Assembly (NCBI GenBank): GCA_036376595.1
Contig: DASVAA010000002.1
Coordinates: 1-63,692 of the forward strand
Source of the DNA: SMAG-U1939 sp036376595
Lineage (GTDB): Bacteria > Chloroflexota > Ktedonobacteria > Ktedonobacterales > JADMIN01
DNA length: 63,692 nt
Reading direction: 5' to 3'
Shown here piece by piece: positions 25,560 through 34,379 of the stretch. A program made the position numbers and the translations under genes. The notes under the pieces are model-generated. The model was not told the origin of the DNA, did not search any database, and was given only the letters and a program-made list of their open reading frames with translations. Positions within the stretch are counted from its first letter, which is position 1. Every line of letters starts with the position of its first letter.

Positions 25560-25934
25560 ATGGCATTTCACGCGGAGATCTTGGAGCAAGCGCTGGGGAA
25601 CGACGCCTTCCGGCGTGAGGTGGTCACCGGCCAGCATAGCCAGGTCGTGTTGATGAGCATCCCCGCCGGACAAGACATCGGCGAAGAGGTCCATGATGTG
25701 GACCAGACGCTGATCTTTGTCGCAGGCGAGGGCGAGGCGATCCTCGGCGGCGAGCACAGTCGGGTGACGCCGAACACGCTCTTCTTCGTGCCCGCTGGCA
25801 CACGCCACAACTTCATCAACACCGGCAGGGGCGCGCTCAAGCTCGTCACGATCTACGCGCCGCCGGAGCACGCCGCCGGCACGGTCCACCAGACGAAAGC
25901 CGAGGACGAAGCCGCCGAGGCAGACCACCATTAG
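25560..25934 (+). CDS. Cupin-domain protein
   Basis: A 124-residue single cupin: GEEVHDVDQTLIFVAGEGEA is motif 1 (the metal-binding G-x5-H...E pattern with HDVDQ), and TLFFVPAGTRHNFINTGRG is motif 2, with the metal His in RHNF. It would bind a divalent metal; substrate unknown. It could be a dioxygenase, isomerase or sensor. CTGGAGGATCAC places the ribosome 7 nt before the ATG. The C-terminus is acidic and histidine-rich. Confidence 0.85.
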   Translation: MAFHAEILEQALGNDAFRREVVTGQHSQVVLMSIPAGQDIGEEVHDVDQTLIFVAGEGEAILGGEHSRVTPNTLFFVPAGTRHNFINTGRGALKLVTIYAPPEHAAGTVHQTKAEDEAAEADHH

Positions 25935-25948
25935 GTTAGGCTACGTCG

Positions 25949-25978
25949 CCGGCACGGCAGGTGCCTGCCGTGAGCCGG
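25949..25978. terminator. Bidirectional terminator-like hairpin
   Basis: CACGGCAG-GTGC-CTGCCGTG forms an 8-bp stem, extended by CCGG/CCGG with a 2-nt bulge. It lies between the convergent cupin and ftsH genes; no T-run. Confidence 0.5.
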
Positions 25979-26069
25979 GCAGCAGTTCCCAACTGGATTG
26001 CCATGATACGTCGGGGCGGACGATCACTGCTCCAGCGGCATGGCTTGTCCCAGCGTGGAACGGATGCTC

Positions 26070-28283
26070 TCATCCTTGCCGCACGACCCACGGCCGCTCG
26101 CCATCCGCTCCAGGGGAATCCGGCGGGGGTGAGGATGCGTCGTCGCCCGCGTTGTGCGCTTGCCCGCTGCTGGTGGCGCTTGAGGTGTGCGCATCACCCG
26201 ATGGCACGGTCCCAGCTACAGCCCCGGTCCCGGTACCATTGCCGCCGTTGGCCGCGCTGCTGCTATTCGCGCCGCTCGCCGAGTAGATGGGCGCGGCGCC
26301 CGCGCTGCCGCCCGTGCGCTCGTGCGGCAGGGGTTCGCCCGCCTGCTGCTGGCGGTGCACCTCGTCCCAGAGCTGCACAACCTCGGCCGGCGAGACTCCG
26401 GCGACGATCTGGCGCAGCTCCGCGGCTTCAAGCACCTCTTTCTCCAGCAGCCGCCGCGCGATCTCGTCGAGCAGCGGACGGTAGCGTGTCAGCAGCAGCT
26501 CGACGTAGCGGTAGCGCTCCTCGATGATGCGCCGCACCTCGTCGTCAATCGCCGCCGCCGTCTCTTCAGAGAAGTCGCGCTGCTGGCCCAGGCTCATCTC
26601 GCGCCCCAGGAAGACCTCGCGCTCGCGGCCGAAGAACACGGTGCCCACGCGCTGGCTCATGCCCCAGCGCATCACCATCTCGCGCGCCAGCCCTGAGACG
26701 TTTTGCAGGTCGTTCTCGGCGCCGGTGGTGATCTCGCCCAGCGCCACCTGCTCGGCCACGCGCCCGCCCAGGCCCACGGCGATGCGCGCCAGCAGATAGC
26801 CCTTGGGGTAGTTGTGGCGGTCGTCGAGCGGCATGATCTGCGTCACGCCCAGCGCCTGCCCGCGCGGTACGATCGTCACTTTGTGAACCGCGTCGCCCTC
26901 CGGTGTCAGCAGCGCCACCAGCGCGTGGCCGCCCTCGTGATAGGCGATCACGCGGCGCTCGTCGGCGGCCAGTAGCAGGGGCCGCTGCGCGCCCATCATG
27001 ATGCGGTCGATCGCGTCCTCGAAGTCGCGCATCTCGACGCGGTCGCGGTTGCGGCGCGCGGCCAGCAGCGCCGCCTCATTGCAGATGTTGGCGATGTCGG
27101 CGCCGACCATGCCGGGCGTGGCGCGCGCCAGCACCTCGACGTTGATATCGGGTCCGAGCGGCATGCCGCGCGTGTGGACGACGAAGATCGCTTCACGCCC
27201 GGTGCGGTCGGGACGATCCACCACCACCTGGCGGTCGAAGCGGCCAGGGCGCAGCAGCGCGGGGTCCAGCACGTCGGGGCGGTTGGTGGCGGCCAGCACG
27301 ATCACCGCCTGGCGCGCGTCGAAGCCGTCCATCTCGACCAGAATCTGGTTGAGCGTTTGCTCGCGCTCGTCGTTGCCGCCGCCCAGGCCGGCACCACGCT
27401 GGCGGCCCACGGCATCTAGCTCGTCAACGAAGATGATGCACGGGGCGGCCTTTTTGGCGCGATCGAAGAGGTCGCGCACGCGGCTGGCGCCGACGCCCAC
27501 CAGCATCTCGACGAACTCCGAGCCGGACATCGAGAAGTAGGGCACATCGGCCTCGCCCGCCACCGCCTTCGCCATCAGCGTCTTGCCGGTTCCTGGCGGC
27601 CCTACCAGCAGGATGCCTTTGGGCAGCCGGCCGCCGAGCCGCGAGTAGCGCGTGGGATTCTTGAGGTAGTCCACCACCTCTTCGAGGTCGGCCTTCGCTT
27701 CGTCCACGCCCGCCACGTCGGCAAACGTCGTCTTGGTCTTGCCGCCCATGTAGATGCGCGCGCGGCTCTGGCCAAAGCTGAAGATATTGCCCTGCGCGGC
27801 GCCCGCGCGACGGAACATCCAAAATAAGAGGATGCCGATCAGCACGATCGGCCCCCACTGGAAGAGCAGGTTGAGCAACAGGTTATTGTTGTTGTCCGGG
27901 ACGACGTTGATCTTGACATTGTGCTGCTGCAGCCGCGGCACGGTATTCTCACTGTTGAGGTTGGGGATCGTCGTCGTGAATTTGGTCCCGGTTTGGTTGT
28001 TCTGGTCCGACTTGACCGGGTTCTTGAAGGTGCCGGTGACGGCGTTGTCGGTCAGCGAAACGGATGCCACGTTGTCGGCCTGTACCTGATTCATGAACAG
28101 GCTATAGCTGACCGGCTCACCCGACGAGCTGCCCGGCTGCCAGACGAGGAAGATCACCCACAGCAGCGGCAGCAGCAACAGCAGCCACAGCAGATTGCGC
28201 TGCAGCCAGCTGCGCGGCGGCTCGCCGTTGGGATTCTGCGGCGTGCCGGGAGGGCCACCCCGGCGGCGGTCGGGCTGTTGCAT
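26070..28283 (-). CDS. ftsH: ATP-dependent zinc metalloprotease FtsH
   Basis: A 737-residue protein with two N-terminal membrane helices (31-48 and 144-157) around a periplasmic domain rich in Asn, then an AAA domain with Walker A GPPGTGKT (228-235), Walker B FVDELDAVG (about 285-293), the pore region and the arginine region RPGRFDRQ. The protease domain has HEGGH at 449-453. It degrades misfolded membrane and regulatory proteins. The C-terminus is a long Ser/Gly/Thr-rich tail unlike most homologues. ATG at 28283 is used because GGAGG lies 9 nt before; a longer frame starts at 28412. Confidence 0.95.
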   Translation of the reverse strand: MQQPDRRRGGPPGTPQNPNGEPPRSWLQRNLLWLLLLLPLLWVIFLVWQPGSSSGEPVSYSLFMNQVQADNVASVSLTDNAVTGTFKNPVKSDQNNQTGTKFTTTIPNLNSENTVPRLQQHNVKINVVPDNNNNLLLNLLFQWGPIVLIGILLFWMFRRAGAAQGNIFSFGQSRARIYMGGKTKTTFADVAGVDEAKADLEEVVDYLKNPTRYSRLGGRLPKGILLVGPPGTGKTLMAKAVAGEADVPYFSMSGSEFVEMLVGVGASRVRDLFDRAKKAAPCIIFVDELDAVGRQRGAGLGGGNDEREQTLNQILVEMDGFDARQAVIVLAATNRPDVLDPALLRPGRFDRQVVVDRPDRTGREAIFVVHTRGMPLGPDINVEVLARATPGMVGADIANICNEAALLAARRNRDRVEMRDFEDAIDRIMMGAQRPLLLAADERRVIAYHEGGHALVALLTPEGDAVHKVTIVPRGQALGVTQIMPLDDRHNYPKGYLLARIAVGLGGRVAEQVALGEITTGAENDLQNVSGLAREMVMRWGMSQRVGTVFFGREREVFLGREMSLGQQRDFSEETAAAIDDEVRRIIEERYRYVELLLTRYRPLLDEIARRLLEKEVLEAAELRQIVAGVSPAEVVQLWDEVHRQQQAGEPLPHERTGGSAGAAPIYSASGANSSSAANGGNGTGTGAVAGTVPSGDAHTSSATSSGQAHNAGDDASSPPPDSPGADGERPWVVRQG

Positions 28284-28551
28284 CACGTGCGGCCTCCATC
28301 TATGAAGCGACGGCGCCCAACTGGGCGGCGCATGCAGTGTGTAGCGCGATCTGAGCGCAGGCTCCCCGGTGCGGGGAGGGCGGCCAGCAAAAGTGTAATC
28401 TCTACCACGCACAGACGGTGCCAGACTTGTGGAACCTGTGCAAGCAAGCTGGCCCCGTGAAGCGGCGTTCCCTGGGTTGCCAGACCCAACCGCCCGCGCG
28501 CTACACTCCCCTGATGTGTGCGATACTCAGCCAGAAAGGTGAACCCTGGAG

Positions 28552-29313
28552 ATGCCGTCCGATCAGCCCTCCGCCGACCAATCGCCCGCCGAGCTGCCCT
28601 CCGGCGCGGAGCAGCTTCGCGACGAACCCTTCCTCACGCTCAAATCCGGCGCGACCGAGGTCTACCTGGTCCGCCACGGCGATGCGCTGCCGGCGGCGGA
28701 AGACATCATCGCTGGCGACTACGACGCGCAGTCCTTGAGCGAGTTGGGCCGGCAGCAGGCACGAGCGGTGGGCGAGCGCCTGCGCGACGTACACCTCGCC
28801 GCGGTCTACAGCAGCCCCATCGGCCGCGCGCGCGAGACCGCTGAGGAGATCGCCGCCGCGCAGGAGCTAGCGGTGGGCATCGAGCCGGACCTGCGCGAGG
28901 TGGGGCTGGGCGTCATCGGGCCGGAGTTGAGCGCCGACCTGCCGCCGGAGGAGACTCTCAAGCGTATCAAGGACGCGCTGCACGAGATCGCCGTCGTCGC
29001 CATCACTCAGGGCACATGGGAGTCGTTGCCGGGCGCCGAGCCGTCGGCTGCGCTGCGCGCGCGGCTGGTAGCGGTGGTGCGGCGGCTGGCGGGAGCGCAT
29101 GCGGGCGAGCGGATCGCGCTGGTGAGCCACGGCGGCGCGATCAACGCCTACCTGGCCGCGGTCCTGGGCATCCGGCGGGACTACTTCTTCCCCACCGCCA
29201 ACGCCTCGATCTCGGCGCTGCGGGTCAAGGGCGCGCGCGCGATGCTGCTCAGCCTCAACGACATCGCCCACCTGCGCGCGCCCAGCCTGATGGGCTTCGA
29301 CCCCAACGCGTAA
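28552..29313 (+). CDS. Histidine phosphatase (phosphoglycerate-mutase-like) family protein
   Basis: A 253-residue protein with the catalytic motif VYLVRHGDALPAAEDI (RHG, phosphohistidine), SSPIGRARETAEEIAA (the arginine pocket), and IALVSHGGAINAYLAA with the second catalytic His. It removes phosphate from an unknown substrate or isomerises phosphoglycerate; such proteins also dephosphorylate alpha-ribazole or nucleotides. The N-terminal 25 residues are acidic and Pro/Ser-rich. The GGAG before the ATG is very close, so an alternative start is possible. It is divergent from ftsH, 268 bp apart. Confidence 0.87.
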   Translation: MPSDQPSADQSPAELPSGAEQLRDEPFLTLKSGATEVYLVRHGDALPAAEDIIAGDYDAQSLSELGRQQARAVGERLRDVHLAAVYSSPIGRARETAEEIAAAQELAVGIEPDLREVGLGVIGPELSADLPPEETLKRIKDALHEIAVVAITQGTWESLPGAEPSAALRARLVAVVRRLAGAHAGERIALVSHGGAINAYLAAVLGIRRDYFFPTANASISALRVKGARAMLLSLNDIAHLRAPSLMGFDPNA

Positions 29314-29322
29314 GCGTAATAG

Positions 29323-29347
29323 GGGGTCCTCACCCCTGGCCCGGAGC
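29323..29347. repeat. Family C fragment, copy 1
   Basis: GGGTCCTCACCCCTGGCCC, the reverse form of the AGGGGTGAGG element seen upstream of murF and tal-pgi, runs directly into family A copy 1. Confidence 0.35.
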
Positions 29348-29371
29348 GGGCGTCCACCGGACGCCCCTACG
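29348..29371 (+). repeat. Family A hairpin repeat, copy 1 (perfect)
   Basis: Arm GGGCGTCC, spacer ACC, arm GGACGCCC, tail CTACG. It lies between the convergent phosphatase and DppA genes, where it could act as a terminator stem. Confidence 0.9.
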
Positions 29372-29405
29372 CATGCGGAGGCGAGGGGAGAACGCATAGC
29401 AGCCG

Positions 29406-30221
29406 TCACGCGCGGTACCAGAAGCGGTCCCACAGCTCCCAGAAGCTCTCGCCGGTCGCCACCACCTTGCGCGGCGCGACGACCTCGACGCCCTGCCGGC
29501 CGCGGAACGATTCGGCGTGGTCCGGCGCGGCCAACTCGACGGTGAAGGTGACGGGGCTGCTCGGCACCCACGGCTCGGGCCAATCGCGGGTGGCGAGCGC
29601 GGCGGTGATCTGCCGCTCGATCAGCGCGCAAGCGTCGGCGTGGCCCAGGCTGCGCGCCGAGTAGCGCCCCAGGCCCTGCTTCACCGGCGCCGTCGTCACC
29701 TTGGGGCCGAGCAGATCGGTCACTTCCTTGCAGGTCGCGGTGTCGCCGGCGACGAAGACCACCGGCACGCCGAAGGTGCCGCAGATCGCCGCCTCGATAC
29801 CGCTCTCACCGACCAGCGTGTCATTGATCCAGGCGTTATACCAGGCCTCGCTGCTCACCGTGTGGCACATCACGCCATCGGGCGTGCCGGCCATCGCGTG
29901 CGCCCCCACCAGCAGCGCGGCGTCGCAGCCCTCGCGCAGCGGCTCGATATAGCGGCACCAGGCGTGGCCCAGCACGTACTCCGCGCCAGGCTCCAGCCGC
30001 TCGGGGATCAGGCTCTTGAAGCTGGAGCTGCCGCCGGCGCCGTGGCAATCAATCACCACGATCTCGTCGGCGCCCCCCGCCTTGGCCCCGCGCACCGCGG
30101 CGTTGACCTCGCCAGTCATCAGGCGGCGGCCCTCCTCATAGAGCGACTTGCCGGCCGAGACCTGGTCCCACGTCTCGATCCCCGCGATGCCTTCCATGTC
30201 CACCCAGATCACCACGCGCAC
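29406..30221 (-). CDS. dppA: D-aminopeptidase DppA-type (M55 family)
   Basis: A 271-residue protein starting with GTG (VRVVIWVDMEGIAGIETWDQ). The DMEGIAG start holds the family metal ligands; the metal-site motifs HAMAGTPDGVMCHT and VFVAGDTATCKEV follow. The enzyme is a self-compartmentalising decameric peptidase that cleaves D-amino acids from peptide N-termini, likely for wall or peptide recycling. The GTG at 30221 has GAGGGAGGC 6 nt before it; the long upstream frame is not needed. No dipeptide transporter is nearby. Confidence 0.88.
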   Translation of the reverse strand: MRVVIWVDMEGIAGIETWDQVSAGKSLYEEGRRLMTGEVNAAVRGAKAGGADEIVVIDCHGAGGSSSFKSLIPERLEPGAEYVLGHAWCRYIEPLREGCDAALLVGAHAMAGTPDGVMCHTVSSEAWYNAWINDTLVGESGIEAAICGTFGVPVVFVAGDTATCKEVTDLLGPKVTTAPVKQGLGRYSARSLGHADACALIERQITAALATRDWPEPWVPSSPVTFTVELAAPDHAESFRGRQGVEVVAPRKVVATGESFWELWDRFWYRA

Positions 30222-30346
30222 GAGCGGCCTCCCTCTGCTGTCTGTCGCGCTGCCTCTAACGACCAGATCATGATACACGAAACGGCGGACTCGGCGCTGG
30301 TCTGTATCCAGCGTGCCGTGTCCGCCGTCATCTGTTGGCGCGCTCG

Positions 30347-30826
30347 CTACGAGGATGCCAGCGTGACGACCGCCCAGTAGAGCGCCGCCGCGCCCGCGTC
30401 TTCGCCCGCCGCGTCCACCACCACGCGCGCGCTCACCAGCAGGTCCTGGCCCGGCGCGTCGTCGAGGCCGGCGGGCTTGTCGGTGTCGAAGAGCTCCTCG
30501 TCCTCGTCGTCCTCGTCGGCGATATACCACTCGTTGCGGTGCTCCAGCGCCGCGCCGGCCCGCGCGAACGGCTCCAGCAGCGTGGAGGTAGCGTCGAGCG
30601 CGTCGGCGATGCCCAGCCGGCCCGAGCGATAGCGCAGCGAGATGTCTTCCACGCGCACGCTCTGCGGCTCGGGGCGCGCGTTGCGCTGCAGCGCGGGCAA
30701 CACCTGCGCCAGCCACTCCCCATCCGCCACCGTCAGGCGCGGCAGGAAGATGCTCGTGCGCACTCTGCGCTCGTCGGTCGCCGCACGCAGCCACGGCATG
30801 CGTCCATTTCTGCGATTCGCCATCAT
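30347..30826 (-). CDS. Conserved-looking protein of unknown function
   Basis: A 159-residue protein with a basic start (MMANRRNGRMPWLRA) and an acidic middle (ADEDDEDEELFDTDKPAG). No recognised motif. The middle, RPEPQSVRVEDISLRYR, and the last third SARVVVDAAGEDAGAAAL look folded. GAGGTGGC lies before two ATG codons (30826 and 30823); I keep the first. I cannot name a family. Confidence 0.5.
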   Translation of the reverse strand: MMANRRNGRMPWLRAATDERRVRTSIFLPRLTVADGEWLAQVLPALQRNARPEPQSVRVEDISLRYRSGRLGIADALDATSTLLEPFARAGAALEHRNEWYIADEDDEDEELFDTDKPAGLDDAPGQDLLVSARVVVDAAGEDAGAAALYWAVVTLASS

Positions 30827-31200
30827 GCCACCTCGGGCGCTGCGCCCCAGCTAGTCCGCGGAATCGGTGCCCCACGCCGCTCCAGGTCCCCATGACTGGA
30901 TACCGCGATGAGGAACGTCCCGGACCCGCCTGCTGCTCCGGTACTCTCCCATTCCGTTGCATTCCGTTCCAGCGCGCCGCTGCCTACCGCCGGCCCGCGC
31001 TGGCGCCGCACCACATCTACGCGCAATATAACGGCCAGGTTGAGTGTCGCCATCCGCCGAGCGCACAGGTTATGCTACCACGCCAGCGCAACGGCTGCCA
31101 CCTGCCTGGACCGACGATGCCGCACGGCGTAATCTCTCACCTCACGCGGGTCGTCGCGGCAGGCCATCCGCTATGATGGGTGCTGGAGGTCTCCTGTACT
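30827..31200. other. Intergenic stretch, 374 bp
   Basis: No gene supported; short frames on both strands lack an RBS. It must hold the ComB promoter and that of the minus-strand gene. Confidence 0.4.
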
Positions 31201-32142
31201 ATGACCACGCCCGCTTTCGATCCGTCCGCCAATCAGTTGCCGCCCCTGCGCCTCGACGTGGCGCTCGCCCCACAGTGGGCGTCCGCCGGACCACGGGCGT
31301 CCACCGGACACCCCTACGCCAACGCGCCGCGTGGCGACACGGTCTTCATCGTCGTGGACGTGATCCGCGCGACCACGAGCTTGTGCGTGCTCTTCGAGTA
31401 TGGCGCAGGCGCTGTGCTGGTGGCGCCCGACGTGGCAATGATGCGCGAGTCGCGGCTGATGATCGATCGCAGGCTCGATCAAGATGACGGCCCGTGCGTT
31501 CTCCTGGCCGGTGAGGTTGGCGGCGCGCGCCCCGACGGTTTCGATTACGGTAACTCCCCCACCGAGCTGGCCCGCGCGCCACTGGAGGGCCGCAGCGTGC
31601 TCTTCGCCACCACCAACGGCACGCGCGCGATCCGCGCCTGCGCTGGCGGACGCGCGATTCTGGCCGGCGCGCTGCGCAACGCCCAGGCCGTCGCGGCTGC
31701 TGCCCTCGATGCGCTTCCACCCAGCAATGCGCCAGAGCCAGCACACTCGACCGATGTTGACGAGGATGAGGATGAGCAGCTCGACATCGTGATCGTCTGC
31801 TCTGGGCGTGGCGATCGGCCCGCCTACGACGACACGATCTGCACCGGCTATATCCTGCGCCGGCTGCTGGACGCTGCCGCGGCGCGGGGGCGGGCGGTTG
31901 CGCTCGAGAGCGGGGCGCAGATCGCGCTTGCGACACTCGCGGGTGTCGAAGCGCGCGGCGGTATCCGGGCGGCATTGGCACAGTCGGGCGCCTACCGGGC
32001 CATCGAGCGCCTCGGGCTGGCTGCCGACCTCGATTGGTGCGCGGCCACCGATGTGACAGAAGTCGTCCCGCGCGTTGTGGAATACCTCCCAGACCACGAT
32101 CTGGTCGTTATGCGTTCGCCAGGTGACGGGAGGGAGAAATAG
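31201..32142 (+). CDS. ComB-like 2-phosphosulfolactate phosphatase, with family A insertion
   Basis: A 313-residue protein with the ComB signature VFIVVDVIRATTSLCVL and EYGAGAVLV, then LAGEVGGARPDGFDYGNSP (active-site glycines) and TNGTRAIRACA. It hydrolyses 2-phosphosulfolactate in coenzyme M-like or sulfonate metabolism; bacterial homologues' substrates are unproven. Residues 26-40 (ASAGPRASTGHPYA) are family A DNA in tandem and have no counterpart in ComB. The start at 31201 follows GGAGGTCT 11 nt upstream; a frame from 31180 is less likely. Confidence 0.85.
   Translation: MTTPAFDPSANQLPPLRLDVALAPQWASAGPRASTGHPYANAPRGDTVFIVVDVIRATTSLCVLFEYGAGAVLVAPDVAMMRESRLMIDRRLDQDDGPCVLLAGEVGGARPDGFDYGNSPTELARAPLEGRSVLFATTNGTRAIRACAGGRAILAGALRNAQAVAAAALDALPPSNAPEPAHSTDVDEDEDEQLDIVIVCSGRGDRPAYDDTICTGYILRRLLDAAAARGRAVALESGAQIALATLAGVEARGGIRAALAQSGAYRAIERLGLAADLDWCAATDVTEVVPRVVEYLPDHDLVVMRSPGDGREK
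31277..31318 (+). repeat. Family A hairpin repeat, copy 2 (tandem pair inside ComB)
   Basis: A partial unit GGGCGTCC-GCC-GGACC (31277-31292) is followed by an almost full unit at 31295-31318 with one change (G to A in the right arm). The reading frame stays open as ASAGPRASTGHPYA. Confidence 0.8.
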
Positions 32143-32319
32143 CGGCTCGATCCTCAACCCGCGCAGGCGGTTTTTGTGGCCGCGAGGCCATCCAGGCGCG
32201 GTTTCAACCGCCGGCTATCCGTCCCGGCCACGAAACTCGCGCAAACCCGCCGCGCGTTGTACCCTGACGGATGAGCGCGCGATCTACGCGGAGCCGGGCG
32301 TTTGCGATACGCGAGCAGC

Positions 32320-32343
32320 GGGCGTCCACCGGACGCCCCTACG
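32320..32343 (+). repeat. Family A hairpin repeat, copy 3 (perfect)
   Basis: Arms GGGCGTCC and GGACGCCC with ACC spacer and CTACG tail; intergenic, upstream of murF. Confidence 0.9.
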
Positions 32344-32351
32344 CGCCTCAT

Positions 32352-32398
32352 ACCCCTTCGCATCCTTCGCGCTCACCGTTTCCTCTCTGCCGCTTTGT
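32352..32398 (-). repeat. Family B repeat, copy 4
   Basis: CTTCGCATCCTTCGCGCT and following pyrimidine-rich units, the complement of GCGAAGGA. Confidence 0.55.
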
Positions 32399-32399
32399 C

Positions 32400-32443
32400 T
32401 TCCCCTCGCCTCCGCAGAGGAGAGGGGGCCAGGGGGATGAGGA
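32400..32443 (+). repeat. Family C repeat, copy 2
   Basis: GAGGAGAGGGGGCCAGGGGG with TGAGGATCC behind it. It provides the purine-rich RBS region of murF at 32451. Confidence 0.5.
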
Positions 32444-32450
32444 TCCTGCC

Positions 32451-33923
32451 ATGTTCACCCGTGACGAGCTGATCGCCGCGGCGGGCGTGCAGCCGCTGGG
32501 CGGCGCGCTGCCGCCGCGCTTTGAGGGCGGTGCGGTGGATAGCCGCGCCGTGCGGCCGGGTGAGCTGTTCGTTGCGCTCAAGGGCGAGCAGACCGATGGC
32601 TATTACTACATCCCGCAGGCCGTCGAGGCCAGGGCGGCGGCGATCCTCTGCGCGCGGCCGCACGACGAGGCGACCGCCCATGGGGTGCCGCAGCTTGTCG
32701 TCCCCGATCCGCTCGCGGCGCTGCAACGCCTGGCGCGCGAGCGCCTGCGCTGCCAGCCTGAGGCGCGCGTGATCGCCATCACCGGCAGCAACGGCAAGAC
32801 GAGTGTCAAGGAGGCCACCGCGACGCTGCTGCAACATCTGGCCCCCACGCTCAAAACCGAGGGCAACCTCAACACCGAGACCGGCTTGCCATTGACGCTG
32901 CTGCGCCTGCTGCCGGAGCACCGCTTCGCCGTGCTGGAGATGGGCGCGCAATGGGTGGGCGAGATTACGGCGCTATGCCGCATCGCGCCGCCCGACATCG
33001 CCGTCTGCACAGTCGTCGGGCCGGAGCACCTGGAGTTCTTCGGCAGCCTGGAGGGCGTCGCCGACGGCGAGAGCGAGGCCGTCGCCGCGCTGTCACCGCA
33101 GGGCGTGGCGGTCCTCAACGGCGACGATCCCGTGGTGCGCAACATGGCGCGGCGCACCCAGGCATGCGTCGTGACCTACGGACGCCGGCCAGGGGCGCAG
33201 GTGCGCGCGCTACGCGTGTGGGGCGATCCGCTCACCGGCCTGCGCTTCACGCTGGCGCACGGCGGGCAGCAGGTGCGGGTCATGCTTCATACCCCCGGCG
33301 CGCACGCCGTCACCACCGTGCTGGCGGCCTCGGCAGTCGCGCTGGCCTGCGGCATGGACCTGGAGCGAATCGCCGCCGCCTTGGGCGAGATCCGCCCGGT
33401 CAAGCGGCGCGGCGAGGTCAAGCCGGCGGTCAACGGCGCGACGCTGGTGGACGACAGCTACAACGCCAACCGCCAGTCGGCAATCGCGGCGGTGGAGCTG
33501 CTCCGCGGTGCGAAGGTCGTGCCGGGCGGGCGGCGCGTGTTCGTCTTCGGCGACATGCTGGAGCTGGGGGACTATGCGACGGCCGAGCATGCCGCGGTGG
33601 GCACAGCGGCCGCCAGCGCCAACCTGGACGCGCTGGTGCTGGTGGGCAGCGACGTCGCCGCTACCGCCGAGGCCGCCCTCCAGGCAGGTCTGCCGGCGGA
33701 TCGCGTGCATCTCTTCGCCGCGCCGCTCGCCGACCATTCCGCGCTGGCCGCCGCGCGCCAATCAGCAGCCGCGCTCGTGCGTGAGGCGCTGCGGCCGGGC
33801 GACGTGGTGCTGGTCAAAGGCTCGCTGGGGGTCGGGATGGACGTGGTCGTCAAAGAGCTTGCCGCTACTTCTCCATCGGCAGCCCCGCCGCCTCCCAGGC
33901 ATCGGTCCCGCCGTCCACATTGA
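32451..33923 (+). CDS. murF: UDP-N-acetylmuramoyl-tripeptide-D-alanyl-D-alanine ligase MurF
   Basis: A 490-residue Mur ligase. The N-terminal domain (MFTRDELIAAAGVQPLGG to about 85) recognises UDP-MurNAc-tripeptide. The central domain has ITGSNGKTSVKEATA (ATP P-loop), NLNTETGLPLTLLRL and EMGAQWVGEI. The C-terminal domain has DDSYNANRQSAIAA and FGDMLELGDYA. It adds D-Ala-D-Ala to the peptidoglycan precursor. The last 18 residues (TSPSAAPPPPRHRSRRPH) are encoded by DNA that is also the 3' end of the rhodanese gene on the other strand, and look like a read-through extension. No other mur genes are beside it. Confidence 0.93.
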   Translation: MFTRDELIAAAGVQPLGGALPPRFEGGAVDSRAVRPGELFVALKGEQTDGYYYIPQAVEARAAAILCARPHDEATAHGVPQLVVPDPLAALQRLARERLRCQPEARVIAITGSNGKTSVKEATATLLQHLAPTLKTEGNLNTETGLPLTLLRLLPEHRFAVLEMGAQWVGEITALCRIAPPDIAVCTVVGPEHLEFFGSLEGVADGESEAVAALSPQGVAVLNGDDPVVRNMARRTQACVVTYGRRPGAQVRALRVWGDPLTGLRFTLAHGGQQVRVMLHTPGAHAVTTVLAASAVALACGMDLERIAAALGEIRPVKRRGEVKPAVNGATLVDDSYNANRQSAIAAVELLRGAKVVPGGRRVFVFGDMLELGDYATAEHAAVGTAAASANLDALVLVGSDVAATAEAALQAGLPADRVHLFAAPLADHSALAAARQSAAALVREALRPGDVVLVKGSLGVGMDVVVKELAATSPSAAPPPPRHRSRRPH

Positions 33924-34215
33924 AGACACGCACCACGCCCTGCTGCCGCGCGAAGCGCGCCGCCATCATGCTGCGCTCGCCCACATGGCAGATGAAGAGC
34001 ACGTCGCGGTCGCGCGGCACCTCCTCCACGCGCTGGCGGAACTGGCTCAGCGGGATGTTGACCGCGCCCGCCGCGTGCCCCGCGCGAAACTCCAACACCT
34101 CACGCACGTCAATCAGCGCCGGGGTCAGCTCGTCCTCCGCCGCTGTCTGTGCCAGCCGATCATGCGCCTCGCGTGCGCTGATCTCCGGCACCTGTCCGCT
34201 CGCTGATCCCGCCAT
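33865..34215 (-). CDS. Rhodanese-like sulfurtransferase domain protein
   Basis: A 116-residue single rhodanese domain: PALIDVREVLEFRAGHAAGA, the active loop FICHVGERSMMAARFA with the catalytic Cys (CHVGERS), and VFNVDGGTDAWEAAGLP at the end. It carries persulfide sulfur for unknown partners. The start at 34215 follows GGAGGATAGCAAG. It overlaps the murF end by 59 bp in the opposite orientation. Confidence 0.88.
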   Translation of the reverse strand: MAGSASGQVPEISAREAHDRLAQTAAEDELTPALIDVREVLEFRAGHAAGAVNIPLSQFRQRVEEVPRDRDVLFICHVGERSMMAARFARQQGVVRVFNVDGGTDAWEAAGLPMEK

Positions 34216-34272
34216 CTTGCTATCCTCCACGAAGTGCTCACGACGCGGTCATCCACTGCCGCGTCCCGCTCT

Positions 34273-34281
34273 ATTATGCCA
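34273..34281 (-). promoter_or_regulatory. Extended -10 promoter element for rhodanese gene
   Basis: The complement reads TGG-CATAAT 58 bp before the start codon; no clear -35. Confidence 0.35.
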
Positions 34282-34379
34282 ACAGGCGTCCACCTGACGG
34301 CGACCCACTACACTGGCAAGCGCGTTGCGACACCGGCTAACAGCGCGACCCGGCGAGCTATGAGAGGGAGCAGCACCCA

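Larger units (their letters stand above)
32143..32450. other. Intergenic stretch before murF, 308 bp, repeat-rich
   Basis: It carries family A copy 3, a family B copy and family C, in that order, and ends with the murF RBS in the family C element. Confidence 0.7.

Noticed and set aside
26187..26696. Plus-strand frame opposite the ftsH 3' part
   Set aside because: Antisense shadow with leucine/histidine-rich composition.
29406..30962. A 518-residue DppA with a long N-terminus
   Set aside because: The upstream part covers another likely gene on the same strand in a different frame and has no homology; the GTG at 30221 has a good RBS.
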